64,000 nucleotides of DNA, taken from contig NC_049980.1 of the NCBI RefSeq assembly GCF_000003815.2, forward strand, positions 5,770,461-5,834,460, written 5' to 3'. The DNA comes from Branchiostoma floridae. Lineage: Eukaryota; Chordata; Leptocardii; Amphioxiformes; Branchiostomatidae. Of this stretch, positions 12,380 through 27,300 are shown piece by piece (the stretch's first letter is position 1; every line of letters starts with the position of its first letter). A program made the position numbers and the translations under genes. Below the pieces are notes generated by a model. It made no database searches. It had not been told where the DNA came from and saw nothing but the letters and a program-made list of their open reading frames with translations.

Positions 12380-15300
12380 CATGTTCATGGAAAGCTATGT
12401 ATGTATCCTTAAGACATTTGATAGATCAGAACAAATGAAGGTCAAGTTCGATATTGGACCTCCTAGCAGATTTCTATGGTACTACAGTAACAGTGAATCA
12501 TCTGGTTTTGATACCTCATGTTCTGAACATAATGTGGTCAAGACTGTTCAGTGGTAGGCAGTAAGTGATGTAAGGGCCCCTATTGGCTTTTTTGGAACTG
12601 CAAGGACTGCATTATTTTTTTTTTAATGATTTTCATTGTAATATTTCCCCAGGTGGAGGATGTGGACAGCAGGCTGCTAAAATGGCTGTCCTACACAGCA
12701 CAAGGCTGTTTTGCCCCGCTGACAGCTGCCATGGGTGGGATCCTAGCACAGGAGGTCCTCAAGGCTCTGACAGGGAAATTCACACCTCTCAAACAATGGG
12801 TAAACACCATTTCTTCATGTGCGCTATAGTAGAATGAAAATGACAAATACATTCAAACCTGTACCACTTTTACACCTCTACATAAAGACCACCTATCCAT
12901 TGATGTACAGTCAAACCTGTACAAGGGACCATCTCTAAATATTGGCAACCTGGCCATTGATGTACAGTCAAACCTGTACAAGGGACTACCTCTAGATAGG
13001 GACCACCTGGCCATAGATATACAATCAAATCTCTACCATTGACGACTTCTACACTGACTCCATTGTCTCTGTCCTTGGTGCTGAATTGCATTAACACTGA
13101 TACTGTTGCCCCTGTCCTTGGTGCTGAGAACCATCTCACCATTGATATGCAGTTAAACCTGTACATGATGTAACCACCTGTGCAAATTTTCCTCATTGAC
13201 GCAAGCATAAGAATTCTGTCTATAGTGGCCACCTGTCCATATAGACCAGATTTCATTGGTCTATTGGGGCAGTTTTGACTACACTTGTTGTTAATGCAAT
13301 AATGGCGACCCTTTCATTGTCAATTATTTCTTGTAGTCAATTGCAGTAAAAAAGTATTCTTCATTGTTTTTACGTAATCCTATTGCTTCTACATTCCTGC
13401 AGCTCTACATGGATTCAGTAGAGGTCTGTCAAGACTTGGAGTCAAAGTTAGGAAGTCTACAGCCAAAGTAAGTTCCTTTTGATCCTATGTTCTCATTTAC
13501 ACTGATAATGTTTCCCTGTTCCTGTCCCTGGTGCTGAATGACATTCACACAACCAATGCTTCCCCTGTCCCTGGTGCTGAATAACATATGCACTACCAAT
13601 GTTACCCATGTCTCTGGTACTGAATTACATTTTCGCAACCAATGCTTCCCCTGTCCCTGGTGCTGAATGACATTCACACAACCAATGCTTCCCCTGTCCC
13701 TGGTGCTGAATGACATTCACACAACCAATGCTTCCCCTGTCCCTGGTGCTGAATGACATTCACACTAACACTGCCACCCCTGTTTCTGGTACTGAATGAC
13801 ATTCACACTAGCACTGCCATTCCTGCCCCTAGTGCTGAATGACATTCACACTAACACTGCCACCCCTGTTTCTGGTACTGAATGACATTCACACTGACAC
13901 TGCCACCCCTGTTTCTGGTACTGAATGACATCCAAACTAACACTGCCATCCTTGTCCCTGGTACTGAATGACATTCAAACTAACACCACCATCCCTGTCT
14001 CTGGTGCTGAATGACATCCAAACTAACACTGCCATCCCTGTCCCTGGTGCTGAATGACATTCAAACTAACACCACCATCCCTGTCTCTGGTGCTGAATGA
14101 CATTCAAACTAACACCACCATCCCTGTTTTTGGTACTGAATGACATTCACACTGACACTGCCACCCCTGTTTCTGGTACTGAATGACATTCACACTGACA
14201 CTGCCACCCCTGTTTCTGGTACTGAATGACATCCAAACTAACACTGCCATCCTTGTCCCTGGTACTGAATGACATTCAAACTAACACCACCATCCCTGTT
14301 TTTGGTACTGAATGACATCCAAACTAACACTGCCACCCCTGTTCCTGGGACTGAATGGCATCCAAACTAACACTGCCATCCCTGTGCCTGGTGCTGAATG
14401 ACATTCAAACTGACACTGCTATCCCTGTCCCTGGTTCTGAATGATATTCACACAACCAATGTTACCCCTGTCCTTGGTGCTGAATGACATTCACACAACC
14501 ACTGTTACCCCTGTTCCTGGTGCTGACAAAACAGAAGAAACCGTAGAAGTTGAAACCTCAATGGAGCTATTATGTGGTTCTAATATGCATTATCATAATT
14601 AGAAGAATGGGAAATTGTTAACTGACGCTTCTTCCATATGTTTCAGGGGTGACCGTAACGATGCCCTGAGGATGTGTATAGGAGAGGAACTACTGAAGAA
14701 GCTAGCTAGTTTAAAGTTGTTTATGGTAAGACAAATCAATTAAATGCAATATATTTTTTCATGCATAGACATTCATGCACACATAAGTTTAAAGTGTTTT
14801 TACTGAAACATGAATGAAATGATATTAGTGGAAACAGTTTCAACAATATGCCAAATAGCAATCACTCAAACAACAGTATAAGATTTTGGAAACAGACATT
14901 TCAGGTAACATTGTCAGTGACAGTGAAGAGATCTTATTGGAGCACAGGTTTTATATCCTAACTGGAAATTGATATTTGGCATATCGTGTTACCTGGATGT
15001 CTAACCTTCATCAACATAAGATTAATGTTTGATTTGCATAAATGTACATACCTGTATTGGTAATATCAGTTCACCTTTATCCGTTGGGTAACCTATATCC
15101 GTTGCCTTTTAAAAACAGGGTATTTAACTATTTTAAGCACATCAAGTCGACAGTTGGTAGTTTTAAACTGCAATATCCTTAAAATATTGCAATTTGAAAC
15201 GCCCTTCGGCGTGATATCCCCAAATACCCTGTTTCAAAAAGCAATGCATATAGGTTACCCAACGGATAGAGGTGAACTACATGTAGCGTTAGCCTTTCTC

Positions 15301-18300
15301 TTTTTGTTCCATGCGGTACATTTTCTCGTGTGAGAAAAATTGAAATCAGTAAAACTAAAAAATATCCGTTATTTTGCTCTTGTTGTTTTACAGGTTGGCT
15401 GTGGTGCAATAGGCTGTGAGATGTTAAAGAACTATGCTCTGATGGGGATAGCTTCAGCAGAAAATGGGATGGTAAAGTTCACATTCACTTACCCTTAGTC
15501 ATCAAATAGACAAATCCATATAAAGTTTTGTTGTTGTTATTGGATAGGCCGACTACTCTCTCTTTGGAGCCAGGGGCTAAATTGCAAGGAGCTTACAATT
15601 AACAAGGCTAAAGTGCAAGGGTCTGTAATGGCAGCCTGTACACAGTGCCTATTGACCTCAATACCTCAGTAATTGTCCCAGTTGTGGCCATTGAACTGTA
15701 GTGTAAGGGTATGAACCGCTCACACAAGAAAGACCTTGTGTGGTGGGTTCTTTAATGTGCTTGTGGTGTGGCTTTCCTCAAATACAGCTCTAATTTGTGT
15801 CTAGTGTTTTTCAAATGACCTTTTTTTACAGTCACTGTGTTAGATACATGAATCTTTGATATGTACATTATGTTTGTTACTATTTGCAGATCACCATAAC
15901 TGACAATGACTTGATTGAAAAGTCCAACCTGAACAGACAGTTTCTCTTCAGACCACATCATATACGGGTAAGTGGTTGCTTTCAGTGAAACATTTTAAAA
16001 AATAAAAAAACCAAGGACCTGGTATATAAGGTACAAAAAAATATAAAGTAGGTCTAAGGAAAAGCTTTCTTGTACTGAGGGATGGGTACGTCTGATAAGA
16101 CCATTTTGTTAACAATTAGTAAGCGTTTATGGTACTTTTGTTGTACATGTATTACCTGTAAATTTACAGTAACATTCATATTGTATGTCACCTTTCATGG
16201 ATGTCACCTTGCAGTGATTGTTCTTTGCAAAGCAAATATGCGAAGTGTGAATTAACATAGTGAATAAGATTAAGAACATGTCAAGTTATCCATTCAAGTT
16301 TGATGTGTTGATATACTTTGTTTGCCATCCATGCAAAAATTTTTGTTTTTCTTTTGAAAATTCTTAATTTGTTATTACCTAATACAGCAACCCAAGAGCA
16401 CCACAGCTGCAGCCTCTGCTTTAGAGATTAACCCAGGTCAGATTTGGTCTCTACAGTCATTGTGGTATTTTTTTCGCTTACATGTAAAGACTTAATTATA
16501 ACCATTGCTATATGAGCACTTAGTAGTAGAAGTAGTCCTGCATTGTAGCACCAGTATATGTGTCAGTTATGTTACTATTATCAGTTTTACTTGTTTTCTA
16601 ATATATTCAATGTGCACAATTTTATGTCACATACAAGCAGAAGCATCCTTAACTTAAAACACTCTTCCTGTTTTCCTATCCACAGATCTACACATTGATC
16701 CACATCAACATAAAGGTAAGGAGAAATGGCCACCCAAATTATGAATCCGCCAGTCGTAAAAGGTCTGTAGTTATTTTTACTTCAGAGTTGATATTTGGCA
16801 ATTGGTTTGATGGTTCACCTGTGAATAATCTACTTGTATGTGTGTGTGTTAGGAAACTGAATTTTTGGTAGCAACAAAATCAAAAGCTTTGATTTCATTT
16901 CAAGGTTGCTGTCCCAAAGTAAGTTCCTCTTTATTCTAGATGCTAAGTTATATTGATGGTATTGCCCATGTCCTTAAACTGACATTCAAACAGATAATGT
17001 TGACCTTGGTGATGAACGATATCCACACTGACTCTGCGATCTCTGTTCCTGGTGCTGAATGATGCTCACGCTGACACTGCTGCCCCTGTCCTTTGAGCTG
17101 ATTGATGTTCACACTAACACTGTTATCCCTGTCCTTGGTGCTGAATGACATTCACACTAACACTGCCATCCCTGTCCTGAATGACATTCACACTGGCACT
17201 GTTACCCTAGTTCCTGGTGCTGAATGACATTCACACTAACACTGCCATCCCTGTCCTGAATGACATTCACACTGGCACTGTTACCCTAGTTCCTGGTGCT
17301 GAATGACATTCACACTAACACTGCCATCCCTGTCCTGAATGACATTCACACTGGCACTGTTACCCTAGTTCCTGGTGCTGAATGACATTCACACTAACAC
17401 TGCCATCCCTGTCCTGAATGACATTCACACTGTCACTATTATCCCTGTTCCTGGTACTGAATGACATTCACACGGGCACTGCCATCCCTGTCCCTGGTGC
17501 TGAATGACATTCACACTGGCACTTACATCCTGTCCCTGGTGCCGAATGACATTCACACTGATGACTGATGCTATTGTCCCTGTCCCTGGTGCTGATGGAC
17601 ATTCTCACACACACTTACATCCTGTCCCAGGTGCTGAATAACATTCACACAAACACTTACACCCTGTCCCTGGTGCTTAATAACATTTGCACTAAGACTG
17701 TAACCACTGTGACTGGTGCTGAATCACATTCACACTGACACAGTTGCCCCTCTCCCTGGTGCCCCAGATCAAATAAGATTTGTTTAAGGTCATTGATCTA
17801 TAATAAAAGACTTACAGATAGATTTTGTTTTATGTACCATCTGCCTATAGTTTGTCCTGACACGGAGGAGAAAGTGTACAACGACACATTCTTTGAGAGC
17901 CAGGACCTGTGTGTGAACGCTCTGGACAACGTAGAGGCAAGAAGATACATGGACAGGTACTATATATGTAGGGCCCTTTTAGTTTCATCCCATCCTAGAG
18001 TTTGTGAAACAGCTGAAAGATGAGAAGACAAAAGGGACCGAGAATCAAATTTGAAAGAGTACACGTAATTGTCAAGATTCAAACAGAGAGCAGTTATGAT
18101 AATAAAAAAATTATTGCCTTAATATAGAGTAAGACGGTTACAGAATACTTTTGGTATCTATGGAAATTAGGTACCTACCAGCACATTCAAAATATTCTTG
18201 TACAGTAGTAATTGATGCTGTATATATGATTTGTACTTGTTGCAGTTACATGGTTATGATACAAGGGTTTAATATAGGTTTATATCTGCATTCTTGTCAT

Positions 18301-21300
18301 ATAACTTATCAATAAGCTTACTTAGTCTAATAGATAATATCTTGGCTTTCATACTACACAATGTAAGATTCCTGAATTGTGCAGGGCATGTACATGTCTA
18401 TAATATTTTTAATGTCTCGTATATCACGCTGTCATCATCACTGTCTTTATTTCTCCAGCCGATGTGTGAGTAACCAGAGAGCTCTGCTTGAGTCCGGCAC
18501 CATGGGACCAAAGGGACACGTACAGACCATCGTACCTCACCTGACAGAGTCCTACGGTAGCCAGGTAAGACCAAGAAAATCAACACTTAAGATATTGTCC
18601 TTGGGAAAAATATGTAGTCATGAACAAGTCAAATTGCTTTATGATTGTAAGATCTCATTTCTGTTCTTAAGTATCAAAACATCAGGAAAGGAGTCATGAC
18701 GTAACAACCTTCTTCAGAAATCACAGTTTATTATTGTGTCACAAAGTTTTAAAAGCATGCATGATTGTGTTCTAAAACCTTCCGTTATTAGAACCTAACT
18801 TGATCAAGTACCTGACTGCTGTGAAACTTGTTACAGACTTGTTTAGTTGATTCTGACTCAGAAGTAAATGTAATAAATCAGGGCTCGAAATACTTTTTTC
18901 TGAATATCTGCACCAGTGCAAGTAACATTGAAAATTACCTGCACCAGACAAATTTTACCTGCACCACTCTGGATTTAGGAAGTTTGGAATATACTCAAAT
19001 TGTTCAGAAACCATTGCTATTTGATTCTTTTATACGTTATAGGTGGTAACAGTCAATGCAGCTAAAAACAATTCACTAAGTCTTACACCTACACAAAATG
19101 TACATCATAGGACATTTATGTATAAAACCCAGTACATGGACCAGTGCAGGTTAGGTGCAGGTAGACACCAGAAATTCCTGCACAGCTCCATTTTTACCTG
19201 CACTAACGTGCATATGCAGGTAGTATTTTGAGCACTGAAAATGTTACATCAAATTGCAGTATATATTCCATGTTTCTTATCTAAAGATGACCATTAGTAT
19301 ATTTACATTGCTCAATTTTGTTTTCCAGAGAGACCCAGTTGACCACGATGTCCCCTACTGTACTCTGAAGTCCTTCCCTGCAGTTATAGAACACACTATC
19401 CAGTGGGCTAGAGACAAGGTGAGAACAAACACACGAACAGCTCTGAAACAAATGCTAACACCTGGTAGTACACCTGACTCAGAAATGGGTCTACAGGGAA
19501 AGAAGTGCTTTTTGATTTTCACTACTGGAGCAGGAACATTGTCAAAGTTACGTCAACATATTTTCCAAAATGTTCTTTTTTCCTTGGCCCTTTCGAGACT
19601 CTCCAAGAATGTCCTTTTCAGGTTGTATTATGATGGTTAAAGTGTTTAAAAACACAGCACATTTCAGGTGTAACTTTTGTAAGAGAGGGCATTGTCCCTA
19701 GCAGCTTTGTTTAAATCAGTGACGTGTAAACTAGGTACAAATTCTAAATGTATACTGTGACAAATTGTTAAGATTGAATTGATCAAACATATTGATGTTA
19801 TTGAATTCATTGACAGTTTGAAAGCATGTACAGTCAGAAGCCTTCACTATACAACAAGTTTTGGTCAACAAATGGCTCTCCAGAAGAAATCTTGCAGGTA
19901 AGAAATTGTATTTTCTTTTACCACTTTTACAAAAATTGACTGCTATTCTGCTTAGGTTTAGTGCATCCTTTTTTATTGCTTTGCTCTGCCATGTATTGTG
20001 CTAATCTTTGGCTGAATCATAGTGTTGGTAAATTACAGAGGGTTTGTGTCATCTTTCTTAGATGTTGGAATGTGTTGTGCAAAAATTTGGCCACTGTGAG
20101 ACAATCACAATGAATATAAGATGAATTTATTTATCTTCACATAAGGAAAAATATTCTATTGTTTCAGACCCTGAAGGGAGGGGCACAGTTAGACGGAGCT
20201 GTGCAGTGTGTAAAACTATTGAAGAACAGACCACACAGATGGGCAGACTGTGTCACAATGGCAAGAGTCAAGTTTGAAAAATATTTTAATCACAAGGTAA
20301 GATCTTTAGGGACTTTTCATAACATACTTGTCAATGAATTTCATTTTTTCACTGCAAATTTTGTTTATTTCTTTTTTCCAAAGATTATAAAAGAACTTAA
20401 CAAAAAGTTAACTTCATTAAGGCCTATATTGTTTTCTGTCCTGAAAAGTATAATTTGTTGTCCTTTATATTATATTAAGTAACAGAAAGCATACTACTCA
20501 TATGCTCTCTTTTGCAATATGACATTCTCTTGCAACAGCATTATCCTGATATTAATGGAATAGCTTTGAAACTTAAATTTGTCAAAAAGGCCCATGGTAG
20601 TTTCATGACACTTTTTGTATTTTAAGGAAAAGCTATTTTGAAGCAACTGTATTATTCTTTATACTGAGAAAGGCTATGTTAGTATCAAGAAATCTAAAGA
20701 TGTTTGAACTCACTATTTGTCCACTTTCAGGCAAAGCAACTTCTCCATACATTCCCTCTTGACACAGCCATGAAGGATGGAAGTGAGTCAGACATTGTCC
20801 TCTTTCACCTTCAAACATTGACAGACTCAGAATGTAGTGTTAATGGTGAATCAGTTAGTTAAACATTTCCTGTTACAGTAGAAGCTTTAAGTATTTGGTT
20901 GATGTATTTGATGTACAGTGTCTCTGACAAAAGATAGTGGATGCTATCTGAAACATCTGACCATTTCCAAAATCATATCCAGTTGCTTGTGTGAGTAACT
21001 GCTTTTTGGTGCATCTTATTACCTGGATGTCTAACCTTTGTCGATGTGAAGAGGATTAAGTCACTCAATAGATTCCCTTAGAATGGCAACTTTTTACCCT
21101 ACTTCCAAAATCTCCTTACCTAGATGCCCCCCCCCCCCCCCCGCCCCCGCTTCCACAGTATTCCTGGATTGGTCACTTTGCTACCTCACCATCACCATTT
21201 ACACAAAAAATAAAGTCCTGGCTAGATTCCTGTACACAAAATGACTTCAAGTTGTCACATTTTACAACTGTTAATACTCAGTGTATAGCATTACAGTAAA

Positions 21301-24300
21301 CTATACTCGTCATACATAATGATGGTCTTTACTCAAAGTAGATTAGTCTGTGATACATACATTTTAGTACATGTACTTAATATGTATTTTGTGTTGTAGC
21401 CCTTTTCTGGCAGTCTCCCAAACGACCACCCAAGCCAGTTGATTTCGACAGTGACGATGAACTGTAAGTTTTAAACAGATAGATTTTTCTGTCGGGAAAT
21501 TTGTATAAGTTGTTCATTATCTTTATGAAGTGTAGAAGAAGCTGCAGCCATATTTGACACTTCATTTACTACCACAGTGGAGCTGGTGTCTTAATCAGTT
21601 GTCTTTCTTTTGAGGGTAAACATTTTGAATAAGTAGCTAACTGCATCAGTCTCTGAATGTTGTCGCTGTTTTTAAAGTTGACTATTAGAGCCTTAAGGAT
21701 TTCTTATACGTGATTAGAGTTGGTGCAGAAGATAGTTTATACAATTATAAATGTTTATGACTTGTGATGTTTGACAATGTTATTTACATTTTATAGGTTA
21801 ACATCACATGTCCATAATGTGTGCTTTCTTGTCCCACAGACACATCTTGTTTGTCATGAGTTGTTCACGGCTGCTGGCTGGCCTGTGCAATATTCCAGTC
21901 ACAGATGAGGTTAGTTTCTTCAACATTTCTCCTCTTAACAATCAATTCTCTTTTTTACATACTTTCCTTTCCTTTAAAAGCAGTCATTCACATGTTAAAC
22001 CATTTAACACAATTTCATATGACATTGTACAATATTTTTTTCTAGCCGACTTCTGTTTACTCCTGAGTCAGGAATCCCTGCAGAGGATATTACGAATACT
22101 GAATATTACTACTACTAATTGTGTATTTTGTTATTTCACAGGACTTGACCAAGGCTGCCCTACTAGAACTCCTAACCACCATAGAAGTACCAGAGTTCAG
22201 ACCAAAATCAAAGGTACAACAGAATTAACACATTTCTATGATCTGATACAACTGTTCAGTGTTATAAAATCTTACAATCTATTGGAAAGGAACAAAGTCG
22301 CAATCTTCAACTGAGAGGTCAACACAGTATGGAATGTGAGAAGCTGCTACCCATGTTGCTTAATGCTCAAAGTCTTTTGAAGATCCACTCTCCTTAAACA
22401 TATAGTGAATGTAAAATGTTCTCAGTTTAGAATGCAGTGCATTGTAGGTCTTTTGAATGACACATGTGTAGTTGGACATTGCAAACAGACTGAGATTGAT
22501 TTATTTATAAAACATAGCAGCCTATATATAGTATTACATGATGTACTATTTTGCTGAAATGCGTAACACTTAGAGGAAGTACACATACAAAGTAACATGT
22601 TTTACACCGCCACTGATTGTGTAATATTGCTGAGATTGAAATAAATTTTGCATTAATAAGTACATCATGACCTTGTGATCCAAGGAATGATCAGAGATCA
22701 AGTAAGATAAAATGGAGAAAGATAAGTTCATCAAAGTGACTGTCTCATCCGCATATGGAGCACTTTACATTTTTATACAATTTTACGCTGTTTGTTGTAG
22801 ACGATAGAGACTGACGAGTCAGCCAAGAAGCCGGATCAGGAGGAGTTCTCTGGAGACGAGGTGGAGAGAAGCATCCACAATCTGGAGAAGCTCCTCAAGG
22901 AGAGGAACCTCAACTCCAGTGAGCCTTTATATCTGTATAACAAACTATACAATACTAGTAGTTGTAGTAATTATTGTAGGTTTTTCTCGAAATCCTTTTT
23001 TCTGCATACCTGCACTGGTGCATGTAACATAATTGATAATTATTTACACCAGACAAATTTTACCTGCACCTTCTCAATTTAGGAAGTATGGATCATACTG
23101 AAATTGTTCAGGAACCATTAATTTTTTTTTTAATACTTGATAGGTGGTAACAGTCCATGCAGCTAATGACAATCCACATGCACCTACATCAAATGACATT
23201 TATGTATAAAACCCAGTACATGGACCAGTGCATGTTAGGTGCAGGTAGACATCAGAAATACCTGCACAGCTCCAATTTTACCTGCACTTACCTGCTTATG
23301 CAGGTGGTATTTTGAGCCCTGTACATGTATGTGGTGCAACCAAAATATGCATGGCTTTCAGCACCAAGGAGAGAGCTGTTTGCAGGGCTTGAAATTCATT
23401 TTTGGAATTAGTTGCACCCAGGCTAAAAATATTAGTTGCAACAGTGCACCTAATCGCAAAGATTAATTTCAAGCCCTGCAGGCAGCTCTCTCCTTGGTGC
23501 TGAAAGCCGTCCATACACACAAACTGATGGATAACTTAACACTGAAATGTTACACAAAACAAGGTAACGTTCTACTAAGAAGGTTGAAATATCCTTGTAT
23601 ACACACAAATTAACCAGATCTGTCCTTGGTGCTAAACGCCATCTATTGCCTAAAAGGAAAGTCTAGCCATAGGACCTTGGATGGAACCATATCATGACAC
23701 TTTGACATATATGATTCTAAGTTTAGCACTACAAAGTACGTATGCTTGCTACATTGTAGGGGTAGGGATTGGTACATTGTTCTGGTACAAAACTGTTTGT
23801 TCTTCCTTGGTTCTTTTTGGACCTGTACAAAAAATAACGGACCTGAAAAAATCAGTGCACCGGATTTGGCCCAATTAGATGATGAATGCATTATATCAGT
23901 TGGTGTCCACAATTTGTATTGGGGCTTCCATTCCAAGAAAATTGCAAGAGGCAGTAGAAAAGAGTTTATACACTGTAGTAATTTCTACCAAGTTTCTATA
24001 TATATACATTTTAACACATAGAGGCAGTTTGCAGTGTACATGTACATGGTTCAGCCACCGCAAAAACAGTGAACATAAAACCACCACAAAAGCTTCAGAA
24101 TCTGCATTTACAGTACGTCATGTACCTCCCTGTACAGATACTCTACAGATGGTCCCTGCTGTATTCGAAAAGGATGATGACAGCAACGGACACATCGACT
24201 TCATCACAGCCTGCTCCGTATGTCAATACATTTTCTTTTTGTTTTATCACATTCCTATACTGATAAACAGATTAGTATGTGTGCACATGCATTTTAAATT

Positions 24301-27300
24301 ATATGAAATTGAAAGGTGGTAAAATCATTTTGTCTTCAAGTTGCCAATGCCATACCCATTTCCATTTCTCTCATTCATTGAAGTCTGATTCTGTCATTTT
24401 GTAACAATACTAACATCTTGGCTAGTATATGCTAGCTTTGCATGTAGCTAGATAATGTTAACTTGATCCAATGTTGGACCATAAGCAATTAAATATTCAA
24501 TTTATTAATGGATTTTGAGGTTATTTTTGCCAATACAAATTATTTCTTTTACATACAGACAAAATTATGCTGGCAAATAAGTGCTTGTATTTAGTATTTC
24601 TAATTTGACTTGCATTTTTTTTTATTCCTCTCAGAATCTGCGTGCCAGAATGTACAGTATTGAGGAGGCAGACCGGTTGAAGACCAAGCGTATTGCCGGC
24701 CGGATTGTTCCAGCCATTGCCACCACGACTGCTGCTGTAGCGGGATTGGTCAGTTTCTTTATCTCCGTAATGTAACGATATCTAGTTTTAAGCTTAATCA
24801 TGATTATGCTTTTATAAAAGAAATTCTGTCAGTACTTTGAATTAAAATTTAATTTGTTACTGAAGATTTTAAAAAACTGTATTAGGGGAGGATGCTAGTA
24901 CAGAAAATTCAGGTCCGGTTCAGGTCCAGAGGATCAGATATAATTTGTTCATTGTCTAATTGGTCGAAGATCCGGTTCACTGATTTTTTCAGGCCCAATT
25001 TTTGCAGACTGGTCTAACAAGCAAAACCGATCCTGTACTGGTATGCTGTACCTGTACCCACCTGAAGTCTTTTAAAATTAGCACCTTGTTTAGCCATCTA
25101 CTTGAATGTCATTCAGTCACTCATGTGTCATTATGCAAGAATGGTACATTGTACACATTTATGTAACAAACTTGTGAAGTTGATATGATTTATTGCCACA
25201 CATGTACAGCCAATGTGTTATTTTTATTTTATTTTTAGGTTTCCATAGAGCTGGTAAAAGTGGTCCTGGGTTCCCCACTAGAACACTACAGAAATTGTTT
25301 CCTGAACCTAGCCCTGCCTGTCATGGTGTTCTCAGAACCTGCGCCTCCGGAGAAGTCTGTCATCAGGTGGGTGGAGAAGTGAACGTAGAATACAACATGG
25401 GCTGGGTATTCCATGTTGTCTGAGGTACAGCCCAACAGCAATACTGAATCAGGGCTGTCTCCAGGACCTGTCTCTCAAATCTGCTTCTGGGGAGGGGAAA
25501 AATGTTACGCCATACCTCCCAAAAATCTGAGTGTCCTTCATGACATGACACTGTGGAAAATCAATAACTATAAAGAGGACGGAAACAAATTTAAAGCTGG
25601 AGACAGCCCTGTACAGAATACACCATGTTGTATTTTTTGTATACGGTACCAACCTGTTTATCACACAAAAATGGTAAAAGATGTGACATAACTACACATT
25701 GCATCAACAACTTTATTCGACAATTGAAACAAAATAGCCAGGCAAACTGTTGAAGAGTGTTCAAATTTTTGACAGCGGTTCACGCAAGCGAGTTTGAATC
25801 AAACTCTAGAGTCCTGGACCATACTGTAAAGTACAGACCAGTTAGTCCCTTTATTTTGTATCTATTCATGTTTTGGTCTGCTAACAGCCTTTAACCTTCT
25901 CGCCTGTACTTTAGCCCAGTGGGGCACAAATGTGCCACATAAGGGTCTTTATTGAATATTTATTTTGATTTCCACATCAGTCAGTAGAAAAGGACTTGCA
26001 CTTACATTGTGTTTATTGTTTGTTTGTTTGTTTGTGTCTGCAGGGAAGGCCTGACGGTCACCCTGTGGGACAAGTGGGACATCCACGGCAACAAGGACTT
26101 CACCCTGAAACAGTTCCTTGGCTACTTCAAGGTAAAGACAGTCAGGTCATCTGACTGTTGAGGAGATTTCATTAACATGTATTAAACTCTGAGTATGATT
26201 TTTCCAAGAAACATAGGGGAAATGTGGAACATGAACAGGGATATATTGACCAAAGTAGGCCATGACATCCCTGATAGCTATATTTAGGGAAGATTTCCAA
26301 GACTTAAAACAGTCATAACTGGAAAAAAAAGGATTTTGGTTTTAGATTCTGTTTTGGGCTCTCTTGTCAATTATGTTTAACTCTGAGAACATTCCATCAA
26401 GTATGTTAAATGATGCATGTCTTTTAGTTGTTCAATGCCTTGGCGAAGCTTTAAGACATGTCTTTGTCATTTGAAAGCAAAGAGTCTTTAGTTTGTTGCT
26501 CTGTGTATTCTTTAGACTGCTGTACAAAGGTGCAAACACTTGAGAGTGTATATCATGTCATGAGGTCCTAATTGATGTTTTCATACACAGTGACTGTCAT
26601 AGTTACTCACGATGTACACCTCATACACATCTCAATCGTTTTATTTCAGTTTTAGGTGCAAAAGCAGTACAGTCCAGTATGCATACCTTAAACTGGCACA
26701 AAATGATTGAGATGCATAGTACATATTCTGCGTAATAAAAAAATGTCAATACAGACCTTATGCAGACTTGACATACATTTTGTACACTTTTACAGTCTTC
26801 CCATTCCTCTGTTGCAGGAGAAACATGGTTTTGAGGCTACCATGGTTGTGTACGGAGTGAAGATGGTGTATGTACCCATCATGCCTGGTCACAAGAAAAG
26901 ACTACCACAGACGTGAGTGCCCCTTCTACTGTTCACATATCCCAATTAAGTCTTTTGATATTCATACAGTTACATCAAACACATACATTCTTTTTGATCT
27001 CGATGTATAGAGTCTAGTGACATCTTGTTAGCATAATGGTAAGGGTGTTAGACGCAGAACCCAGAGGAAATGGGTTCGAATCCCTGACATACCGCCGATG
27101 TTTAACCCTTGGAAAAGGCACATAAAACAACTTTCCTCATTTCACCCAGGTATGAGAATGGGTACCTGACTTTGGTTGGAACATTAAAGGGCATTAGATG
27201 GAGAGGGATGGTCTCAACCATCCAATCTTACAGTATACTGTTCTACAGTTACAATGTAACCTGTAACCTGTGGCCTTCGGGTCAAATCTTGAAATGACCT

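Noticed and set aside
13490..17765. Regularly repeated units resembling a CRISPR array
   Set aside because: Units are contiguous, variable and without unique spacers, and they lie in introns of a eukaryotic gene.
27014..27100. Possible tRNA gene (also at 42583, 47293 and 53250)
   Set aside because: A and B boxes are visible but stems do not pair and each is followed by a shared non-tRNA body, so these are SINEs.
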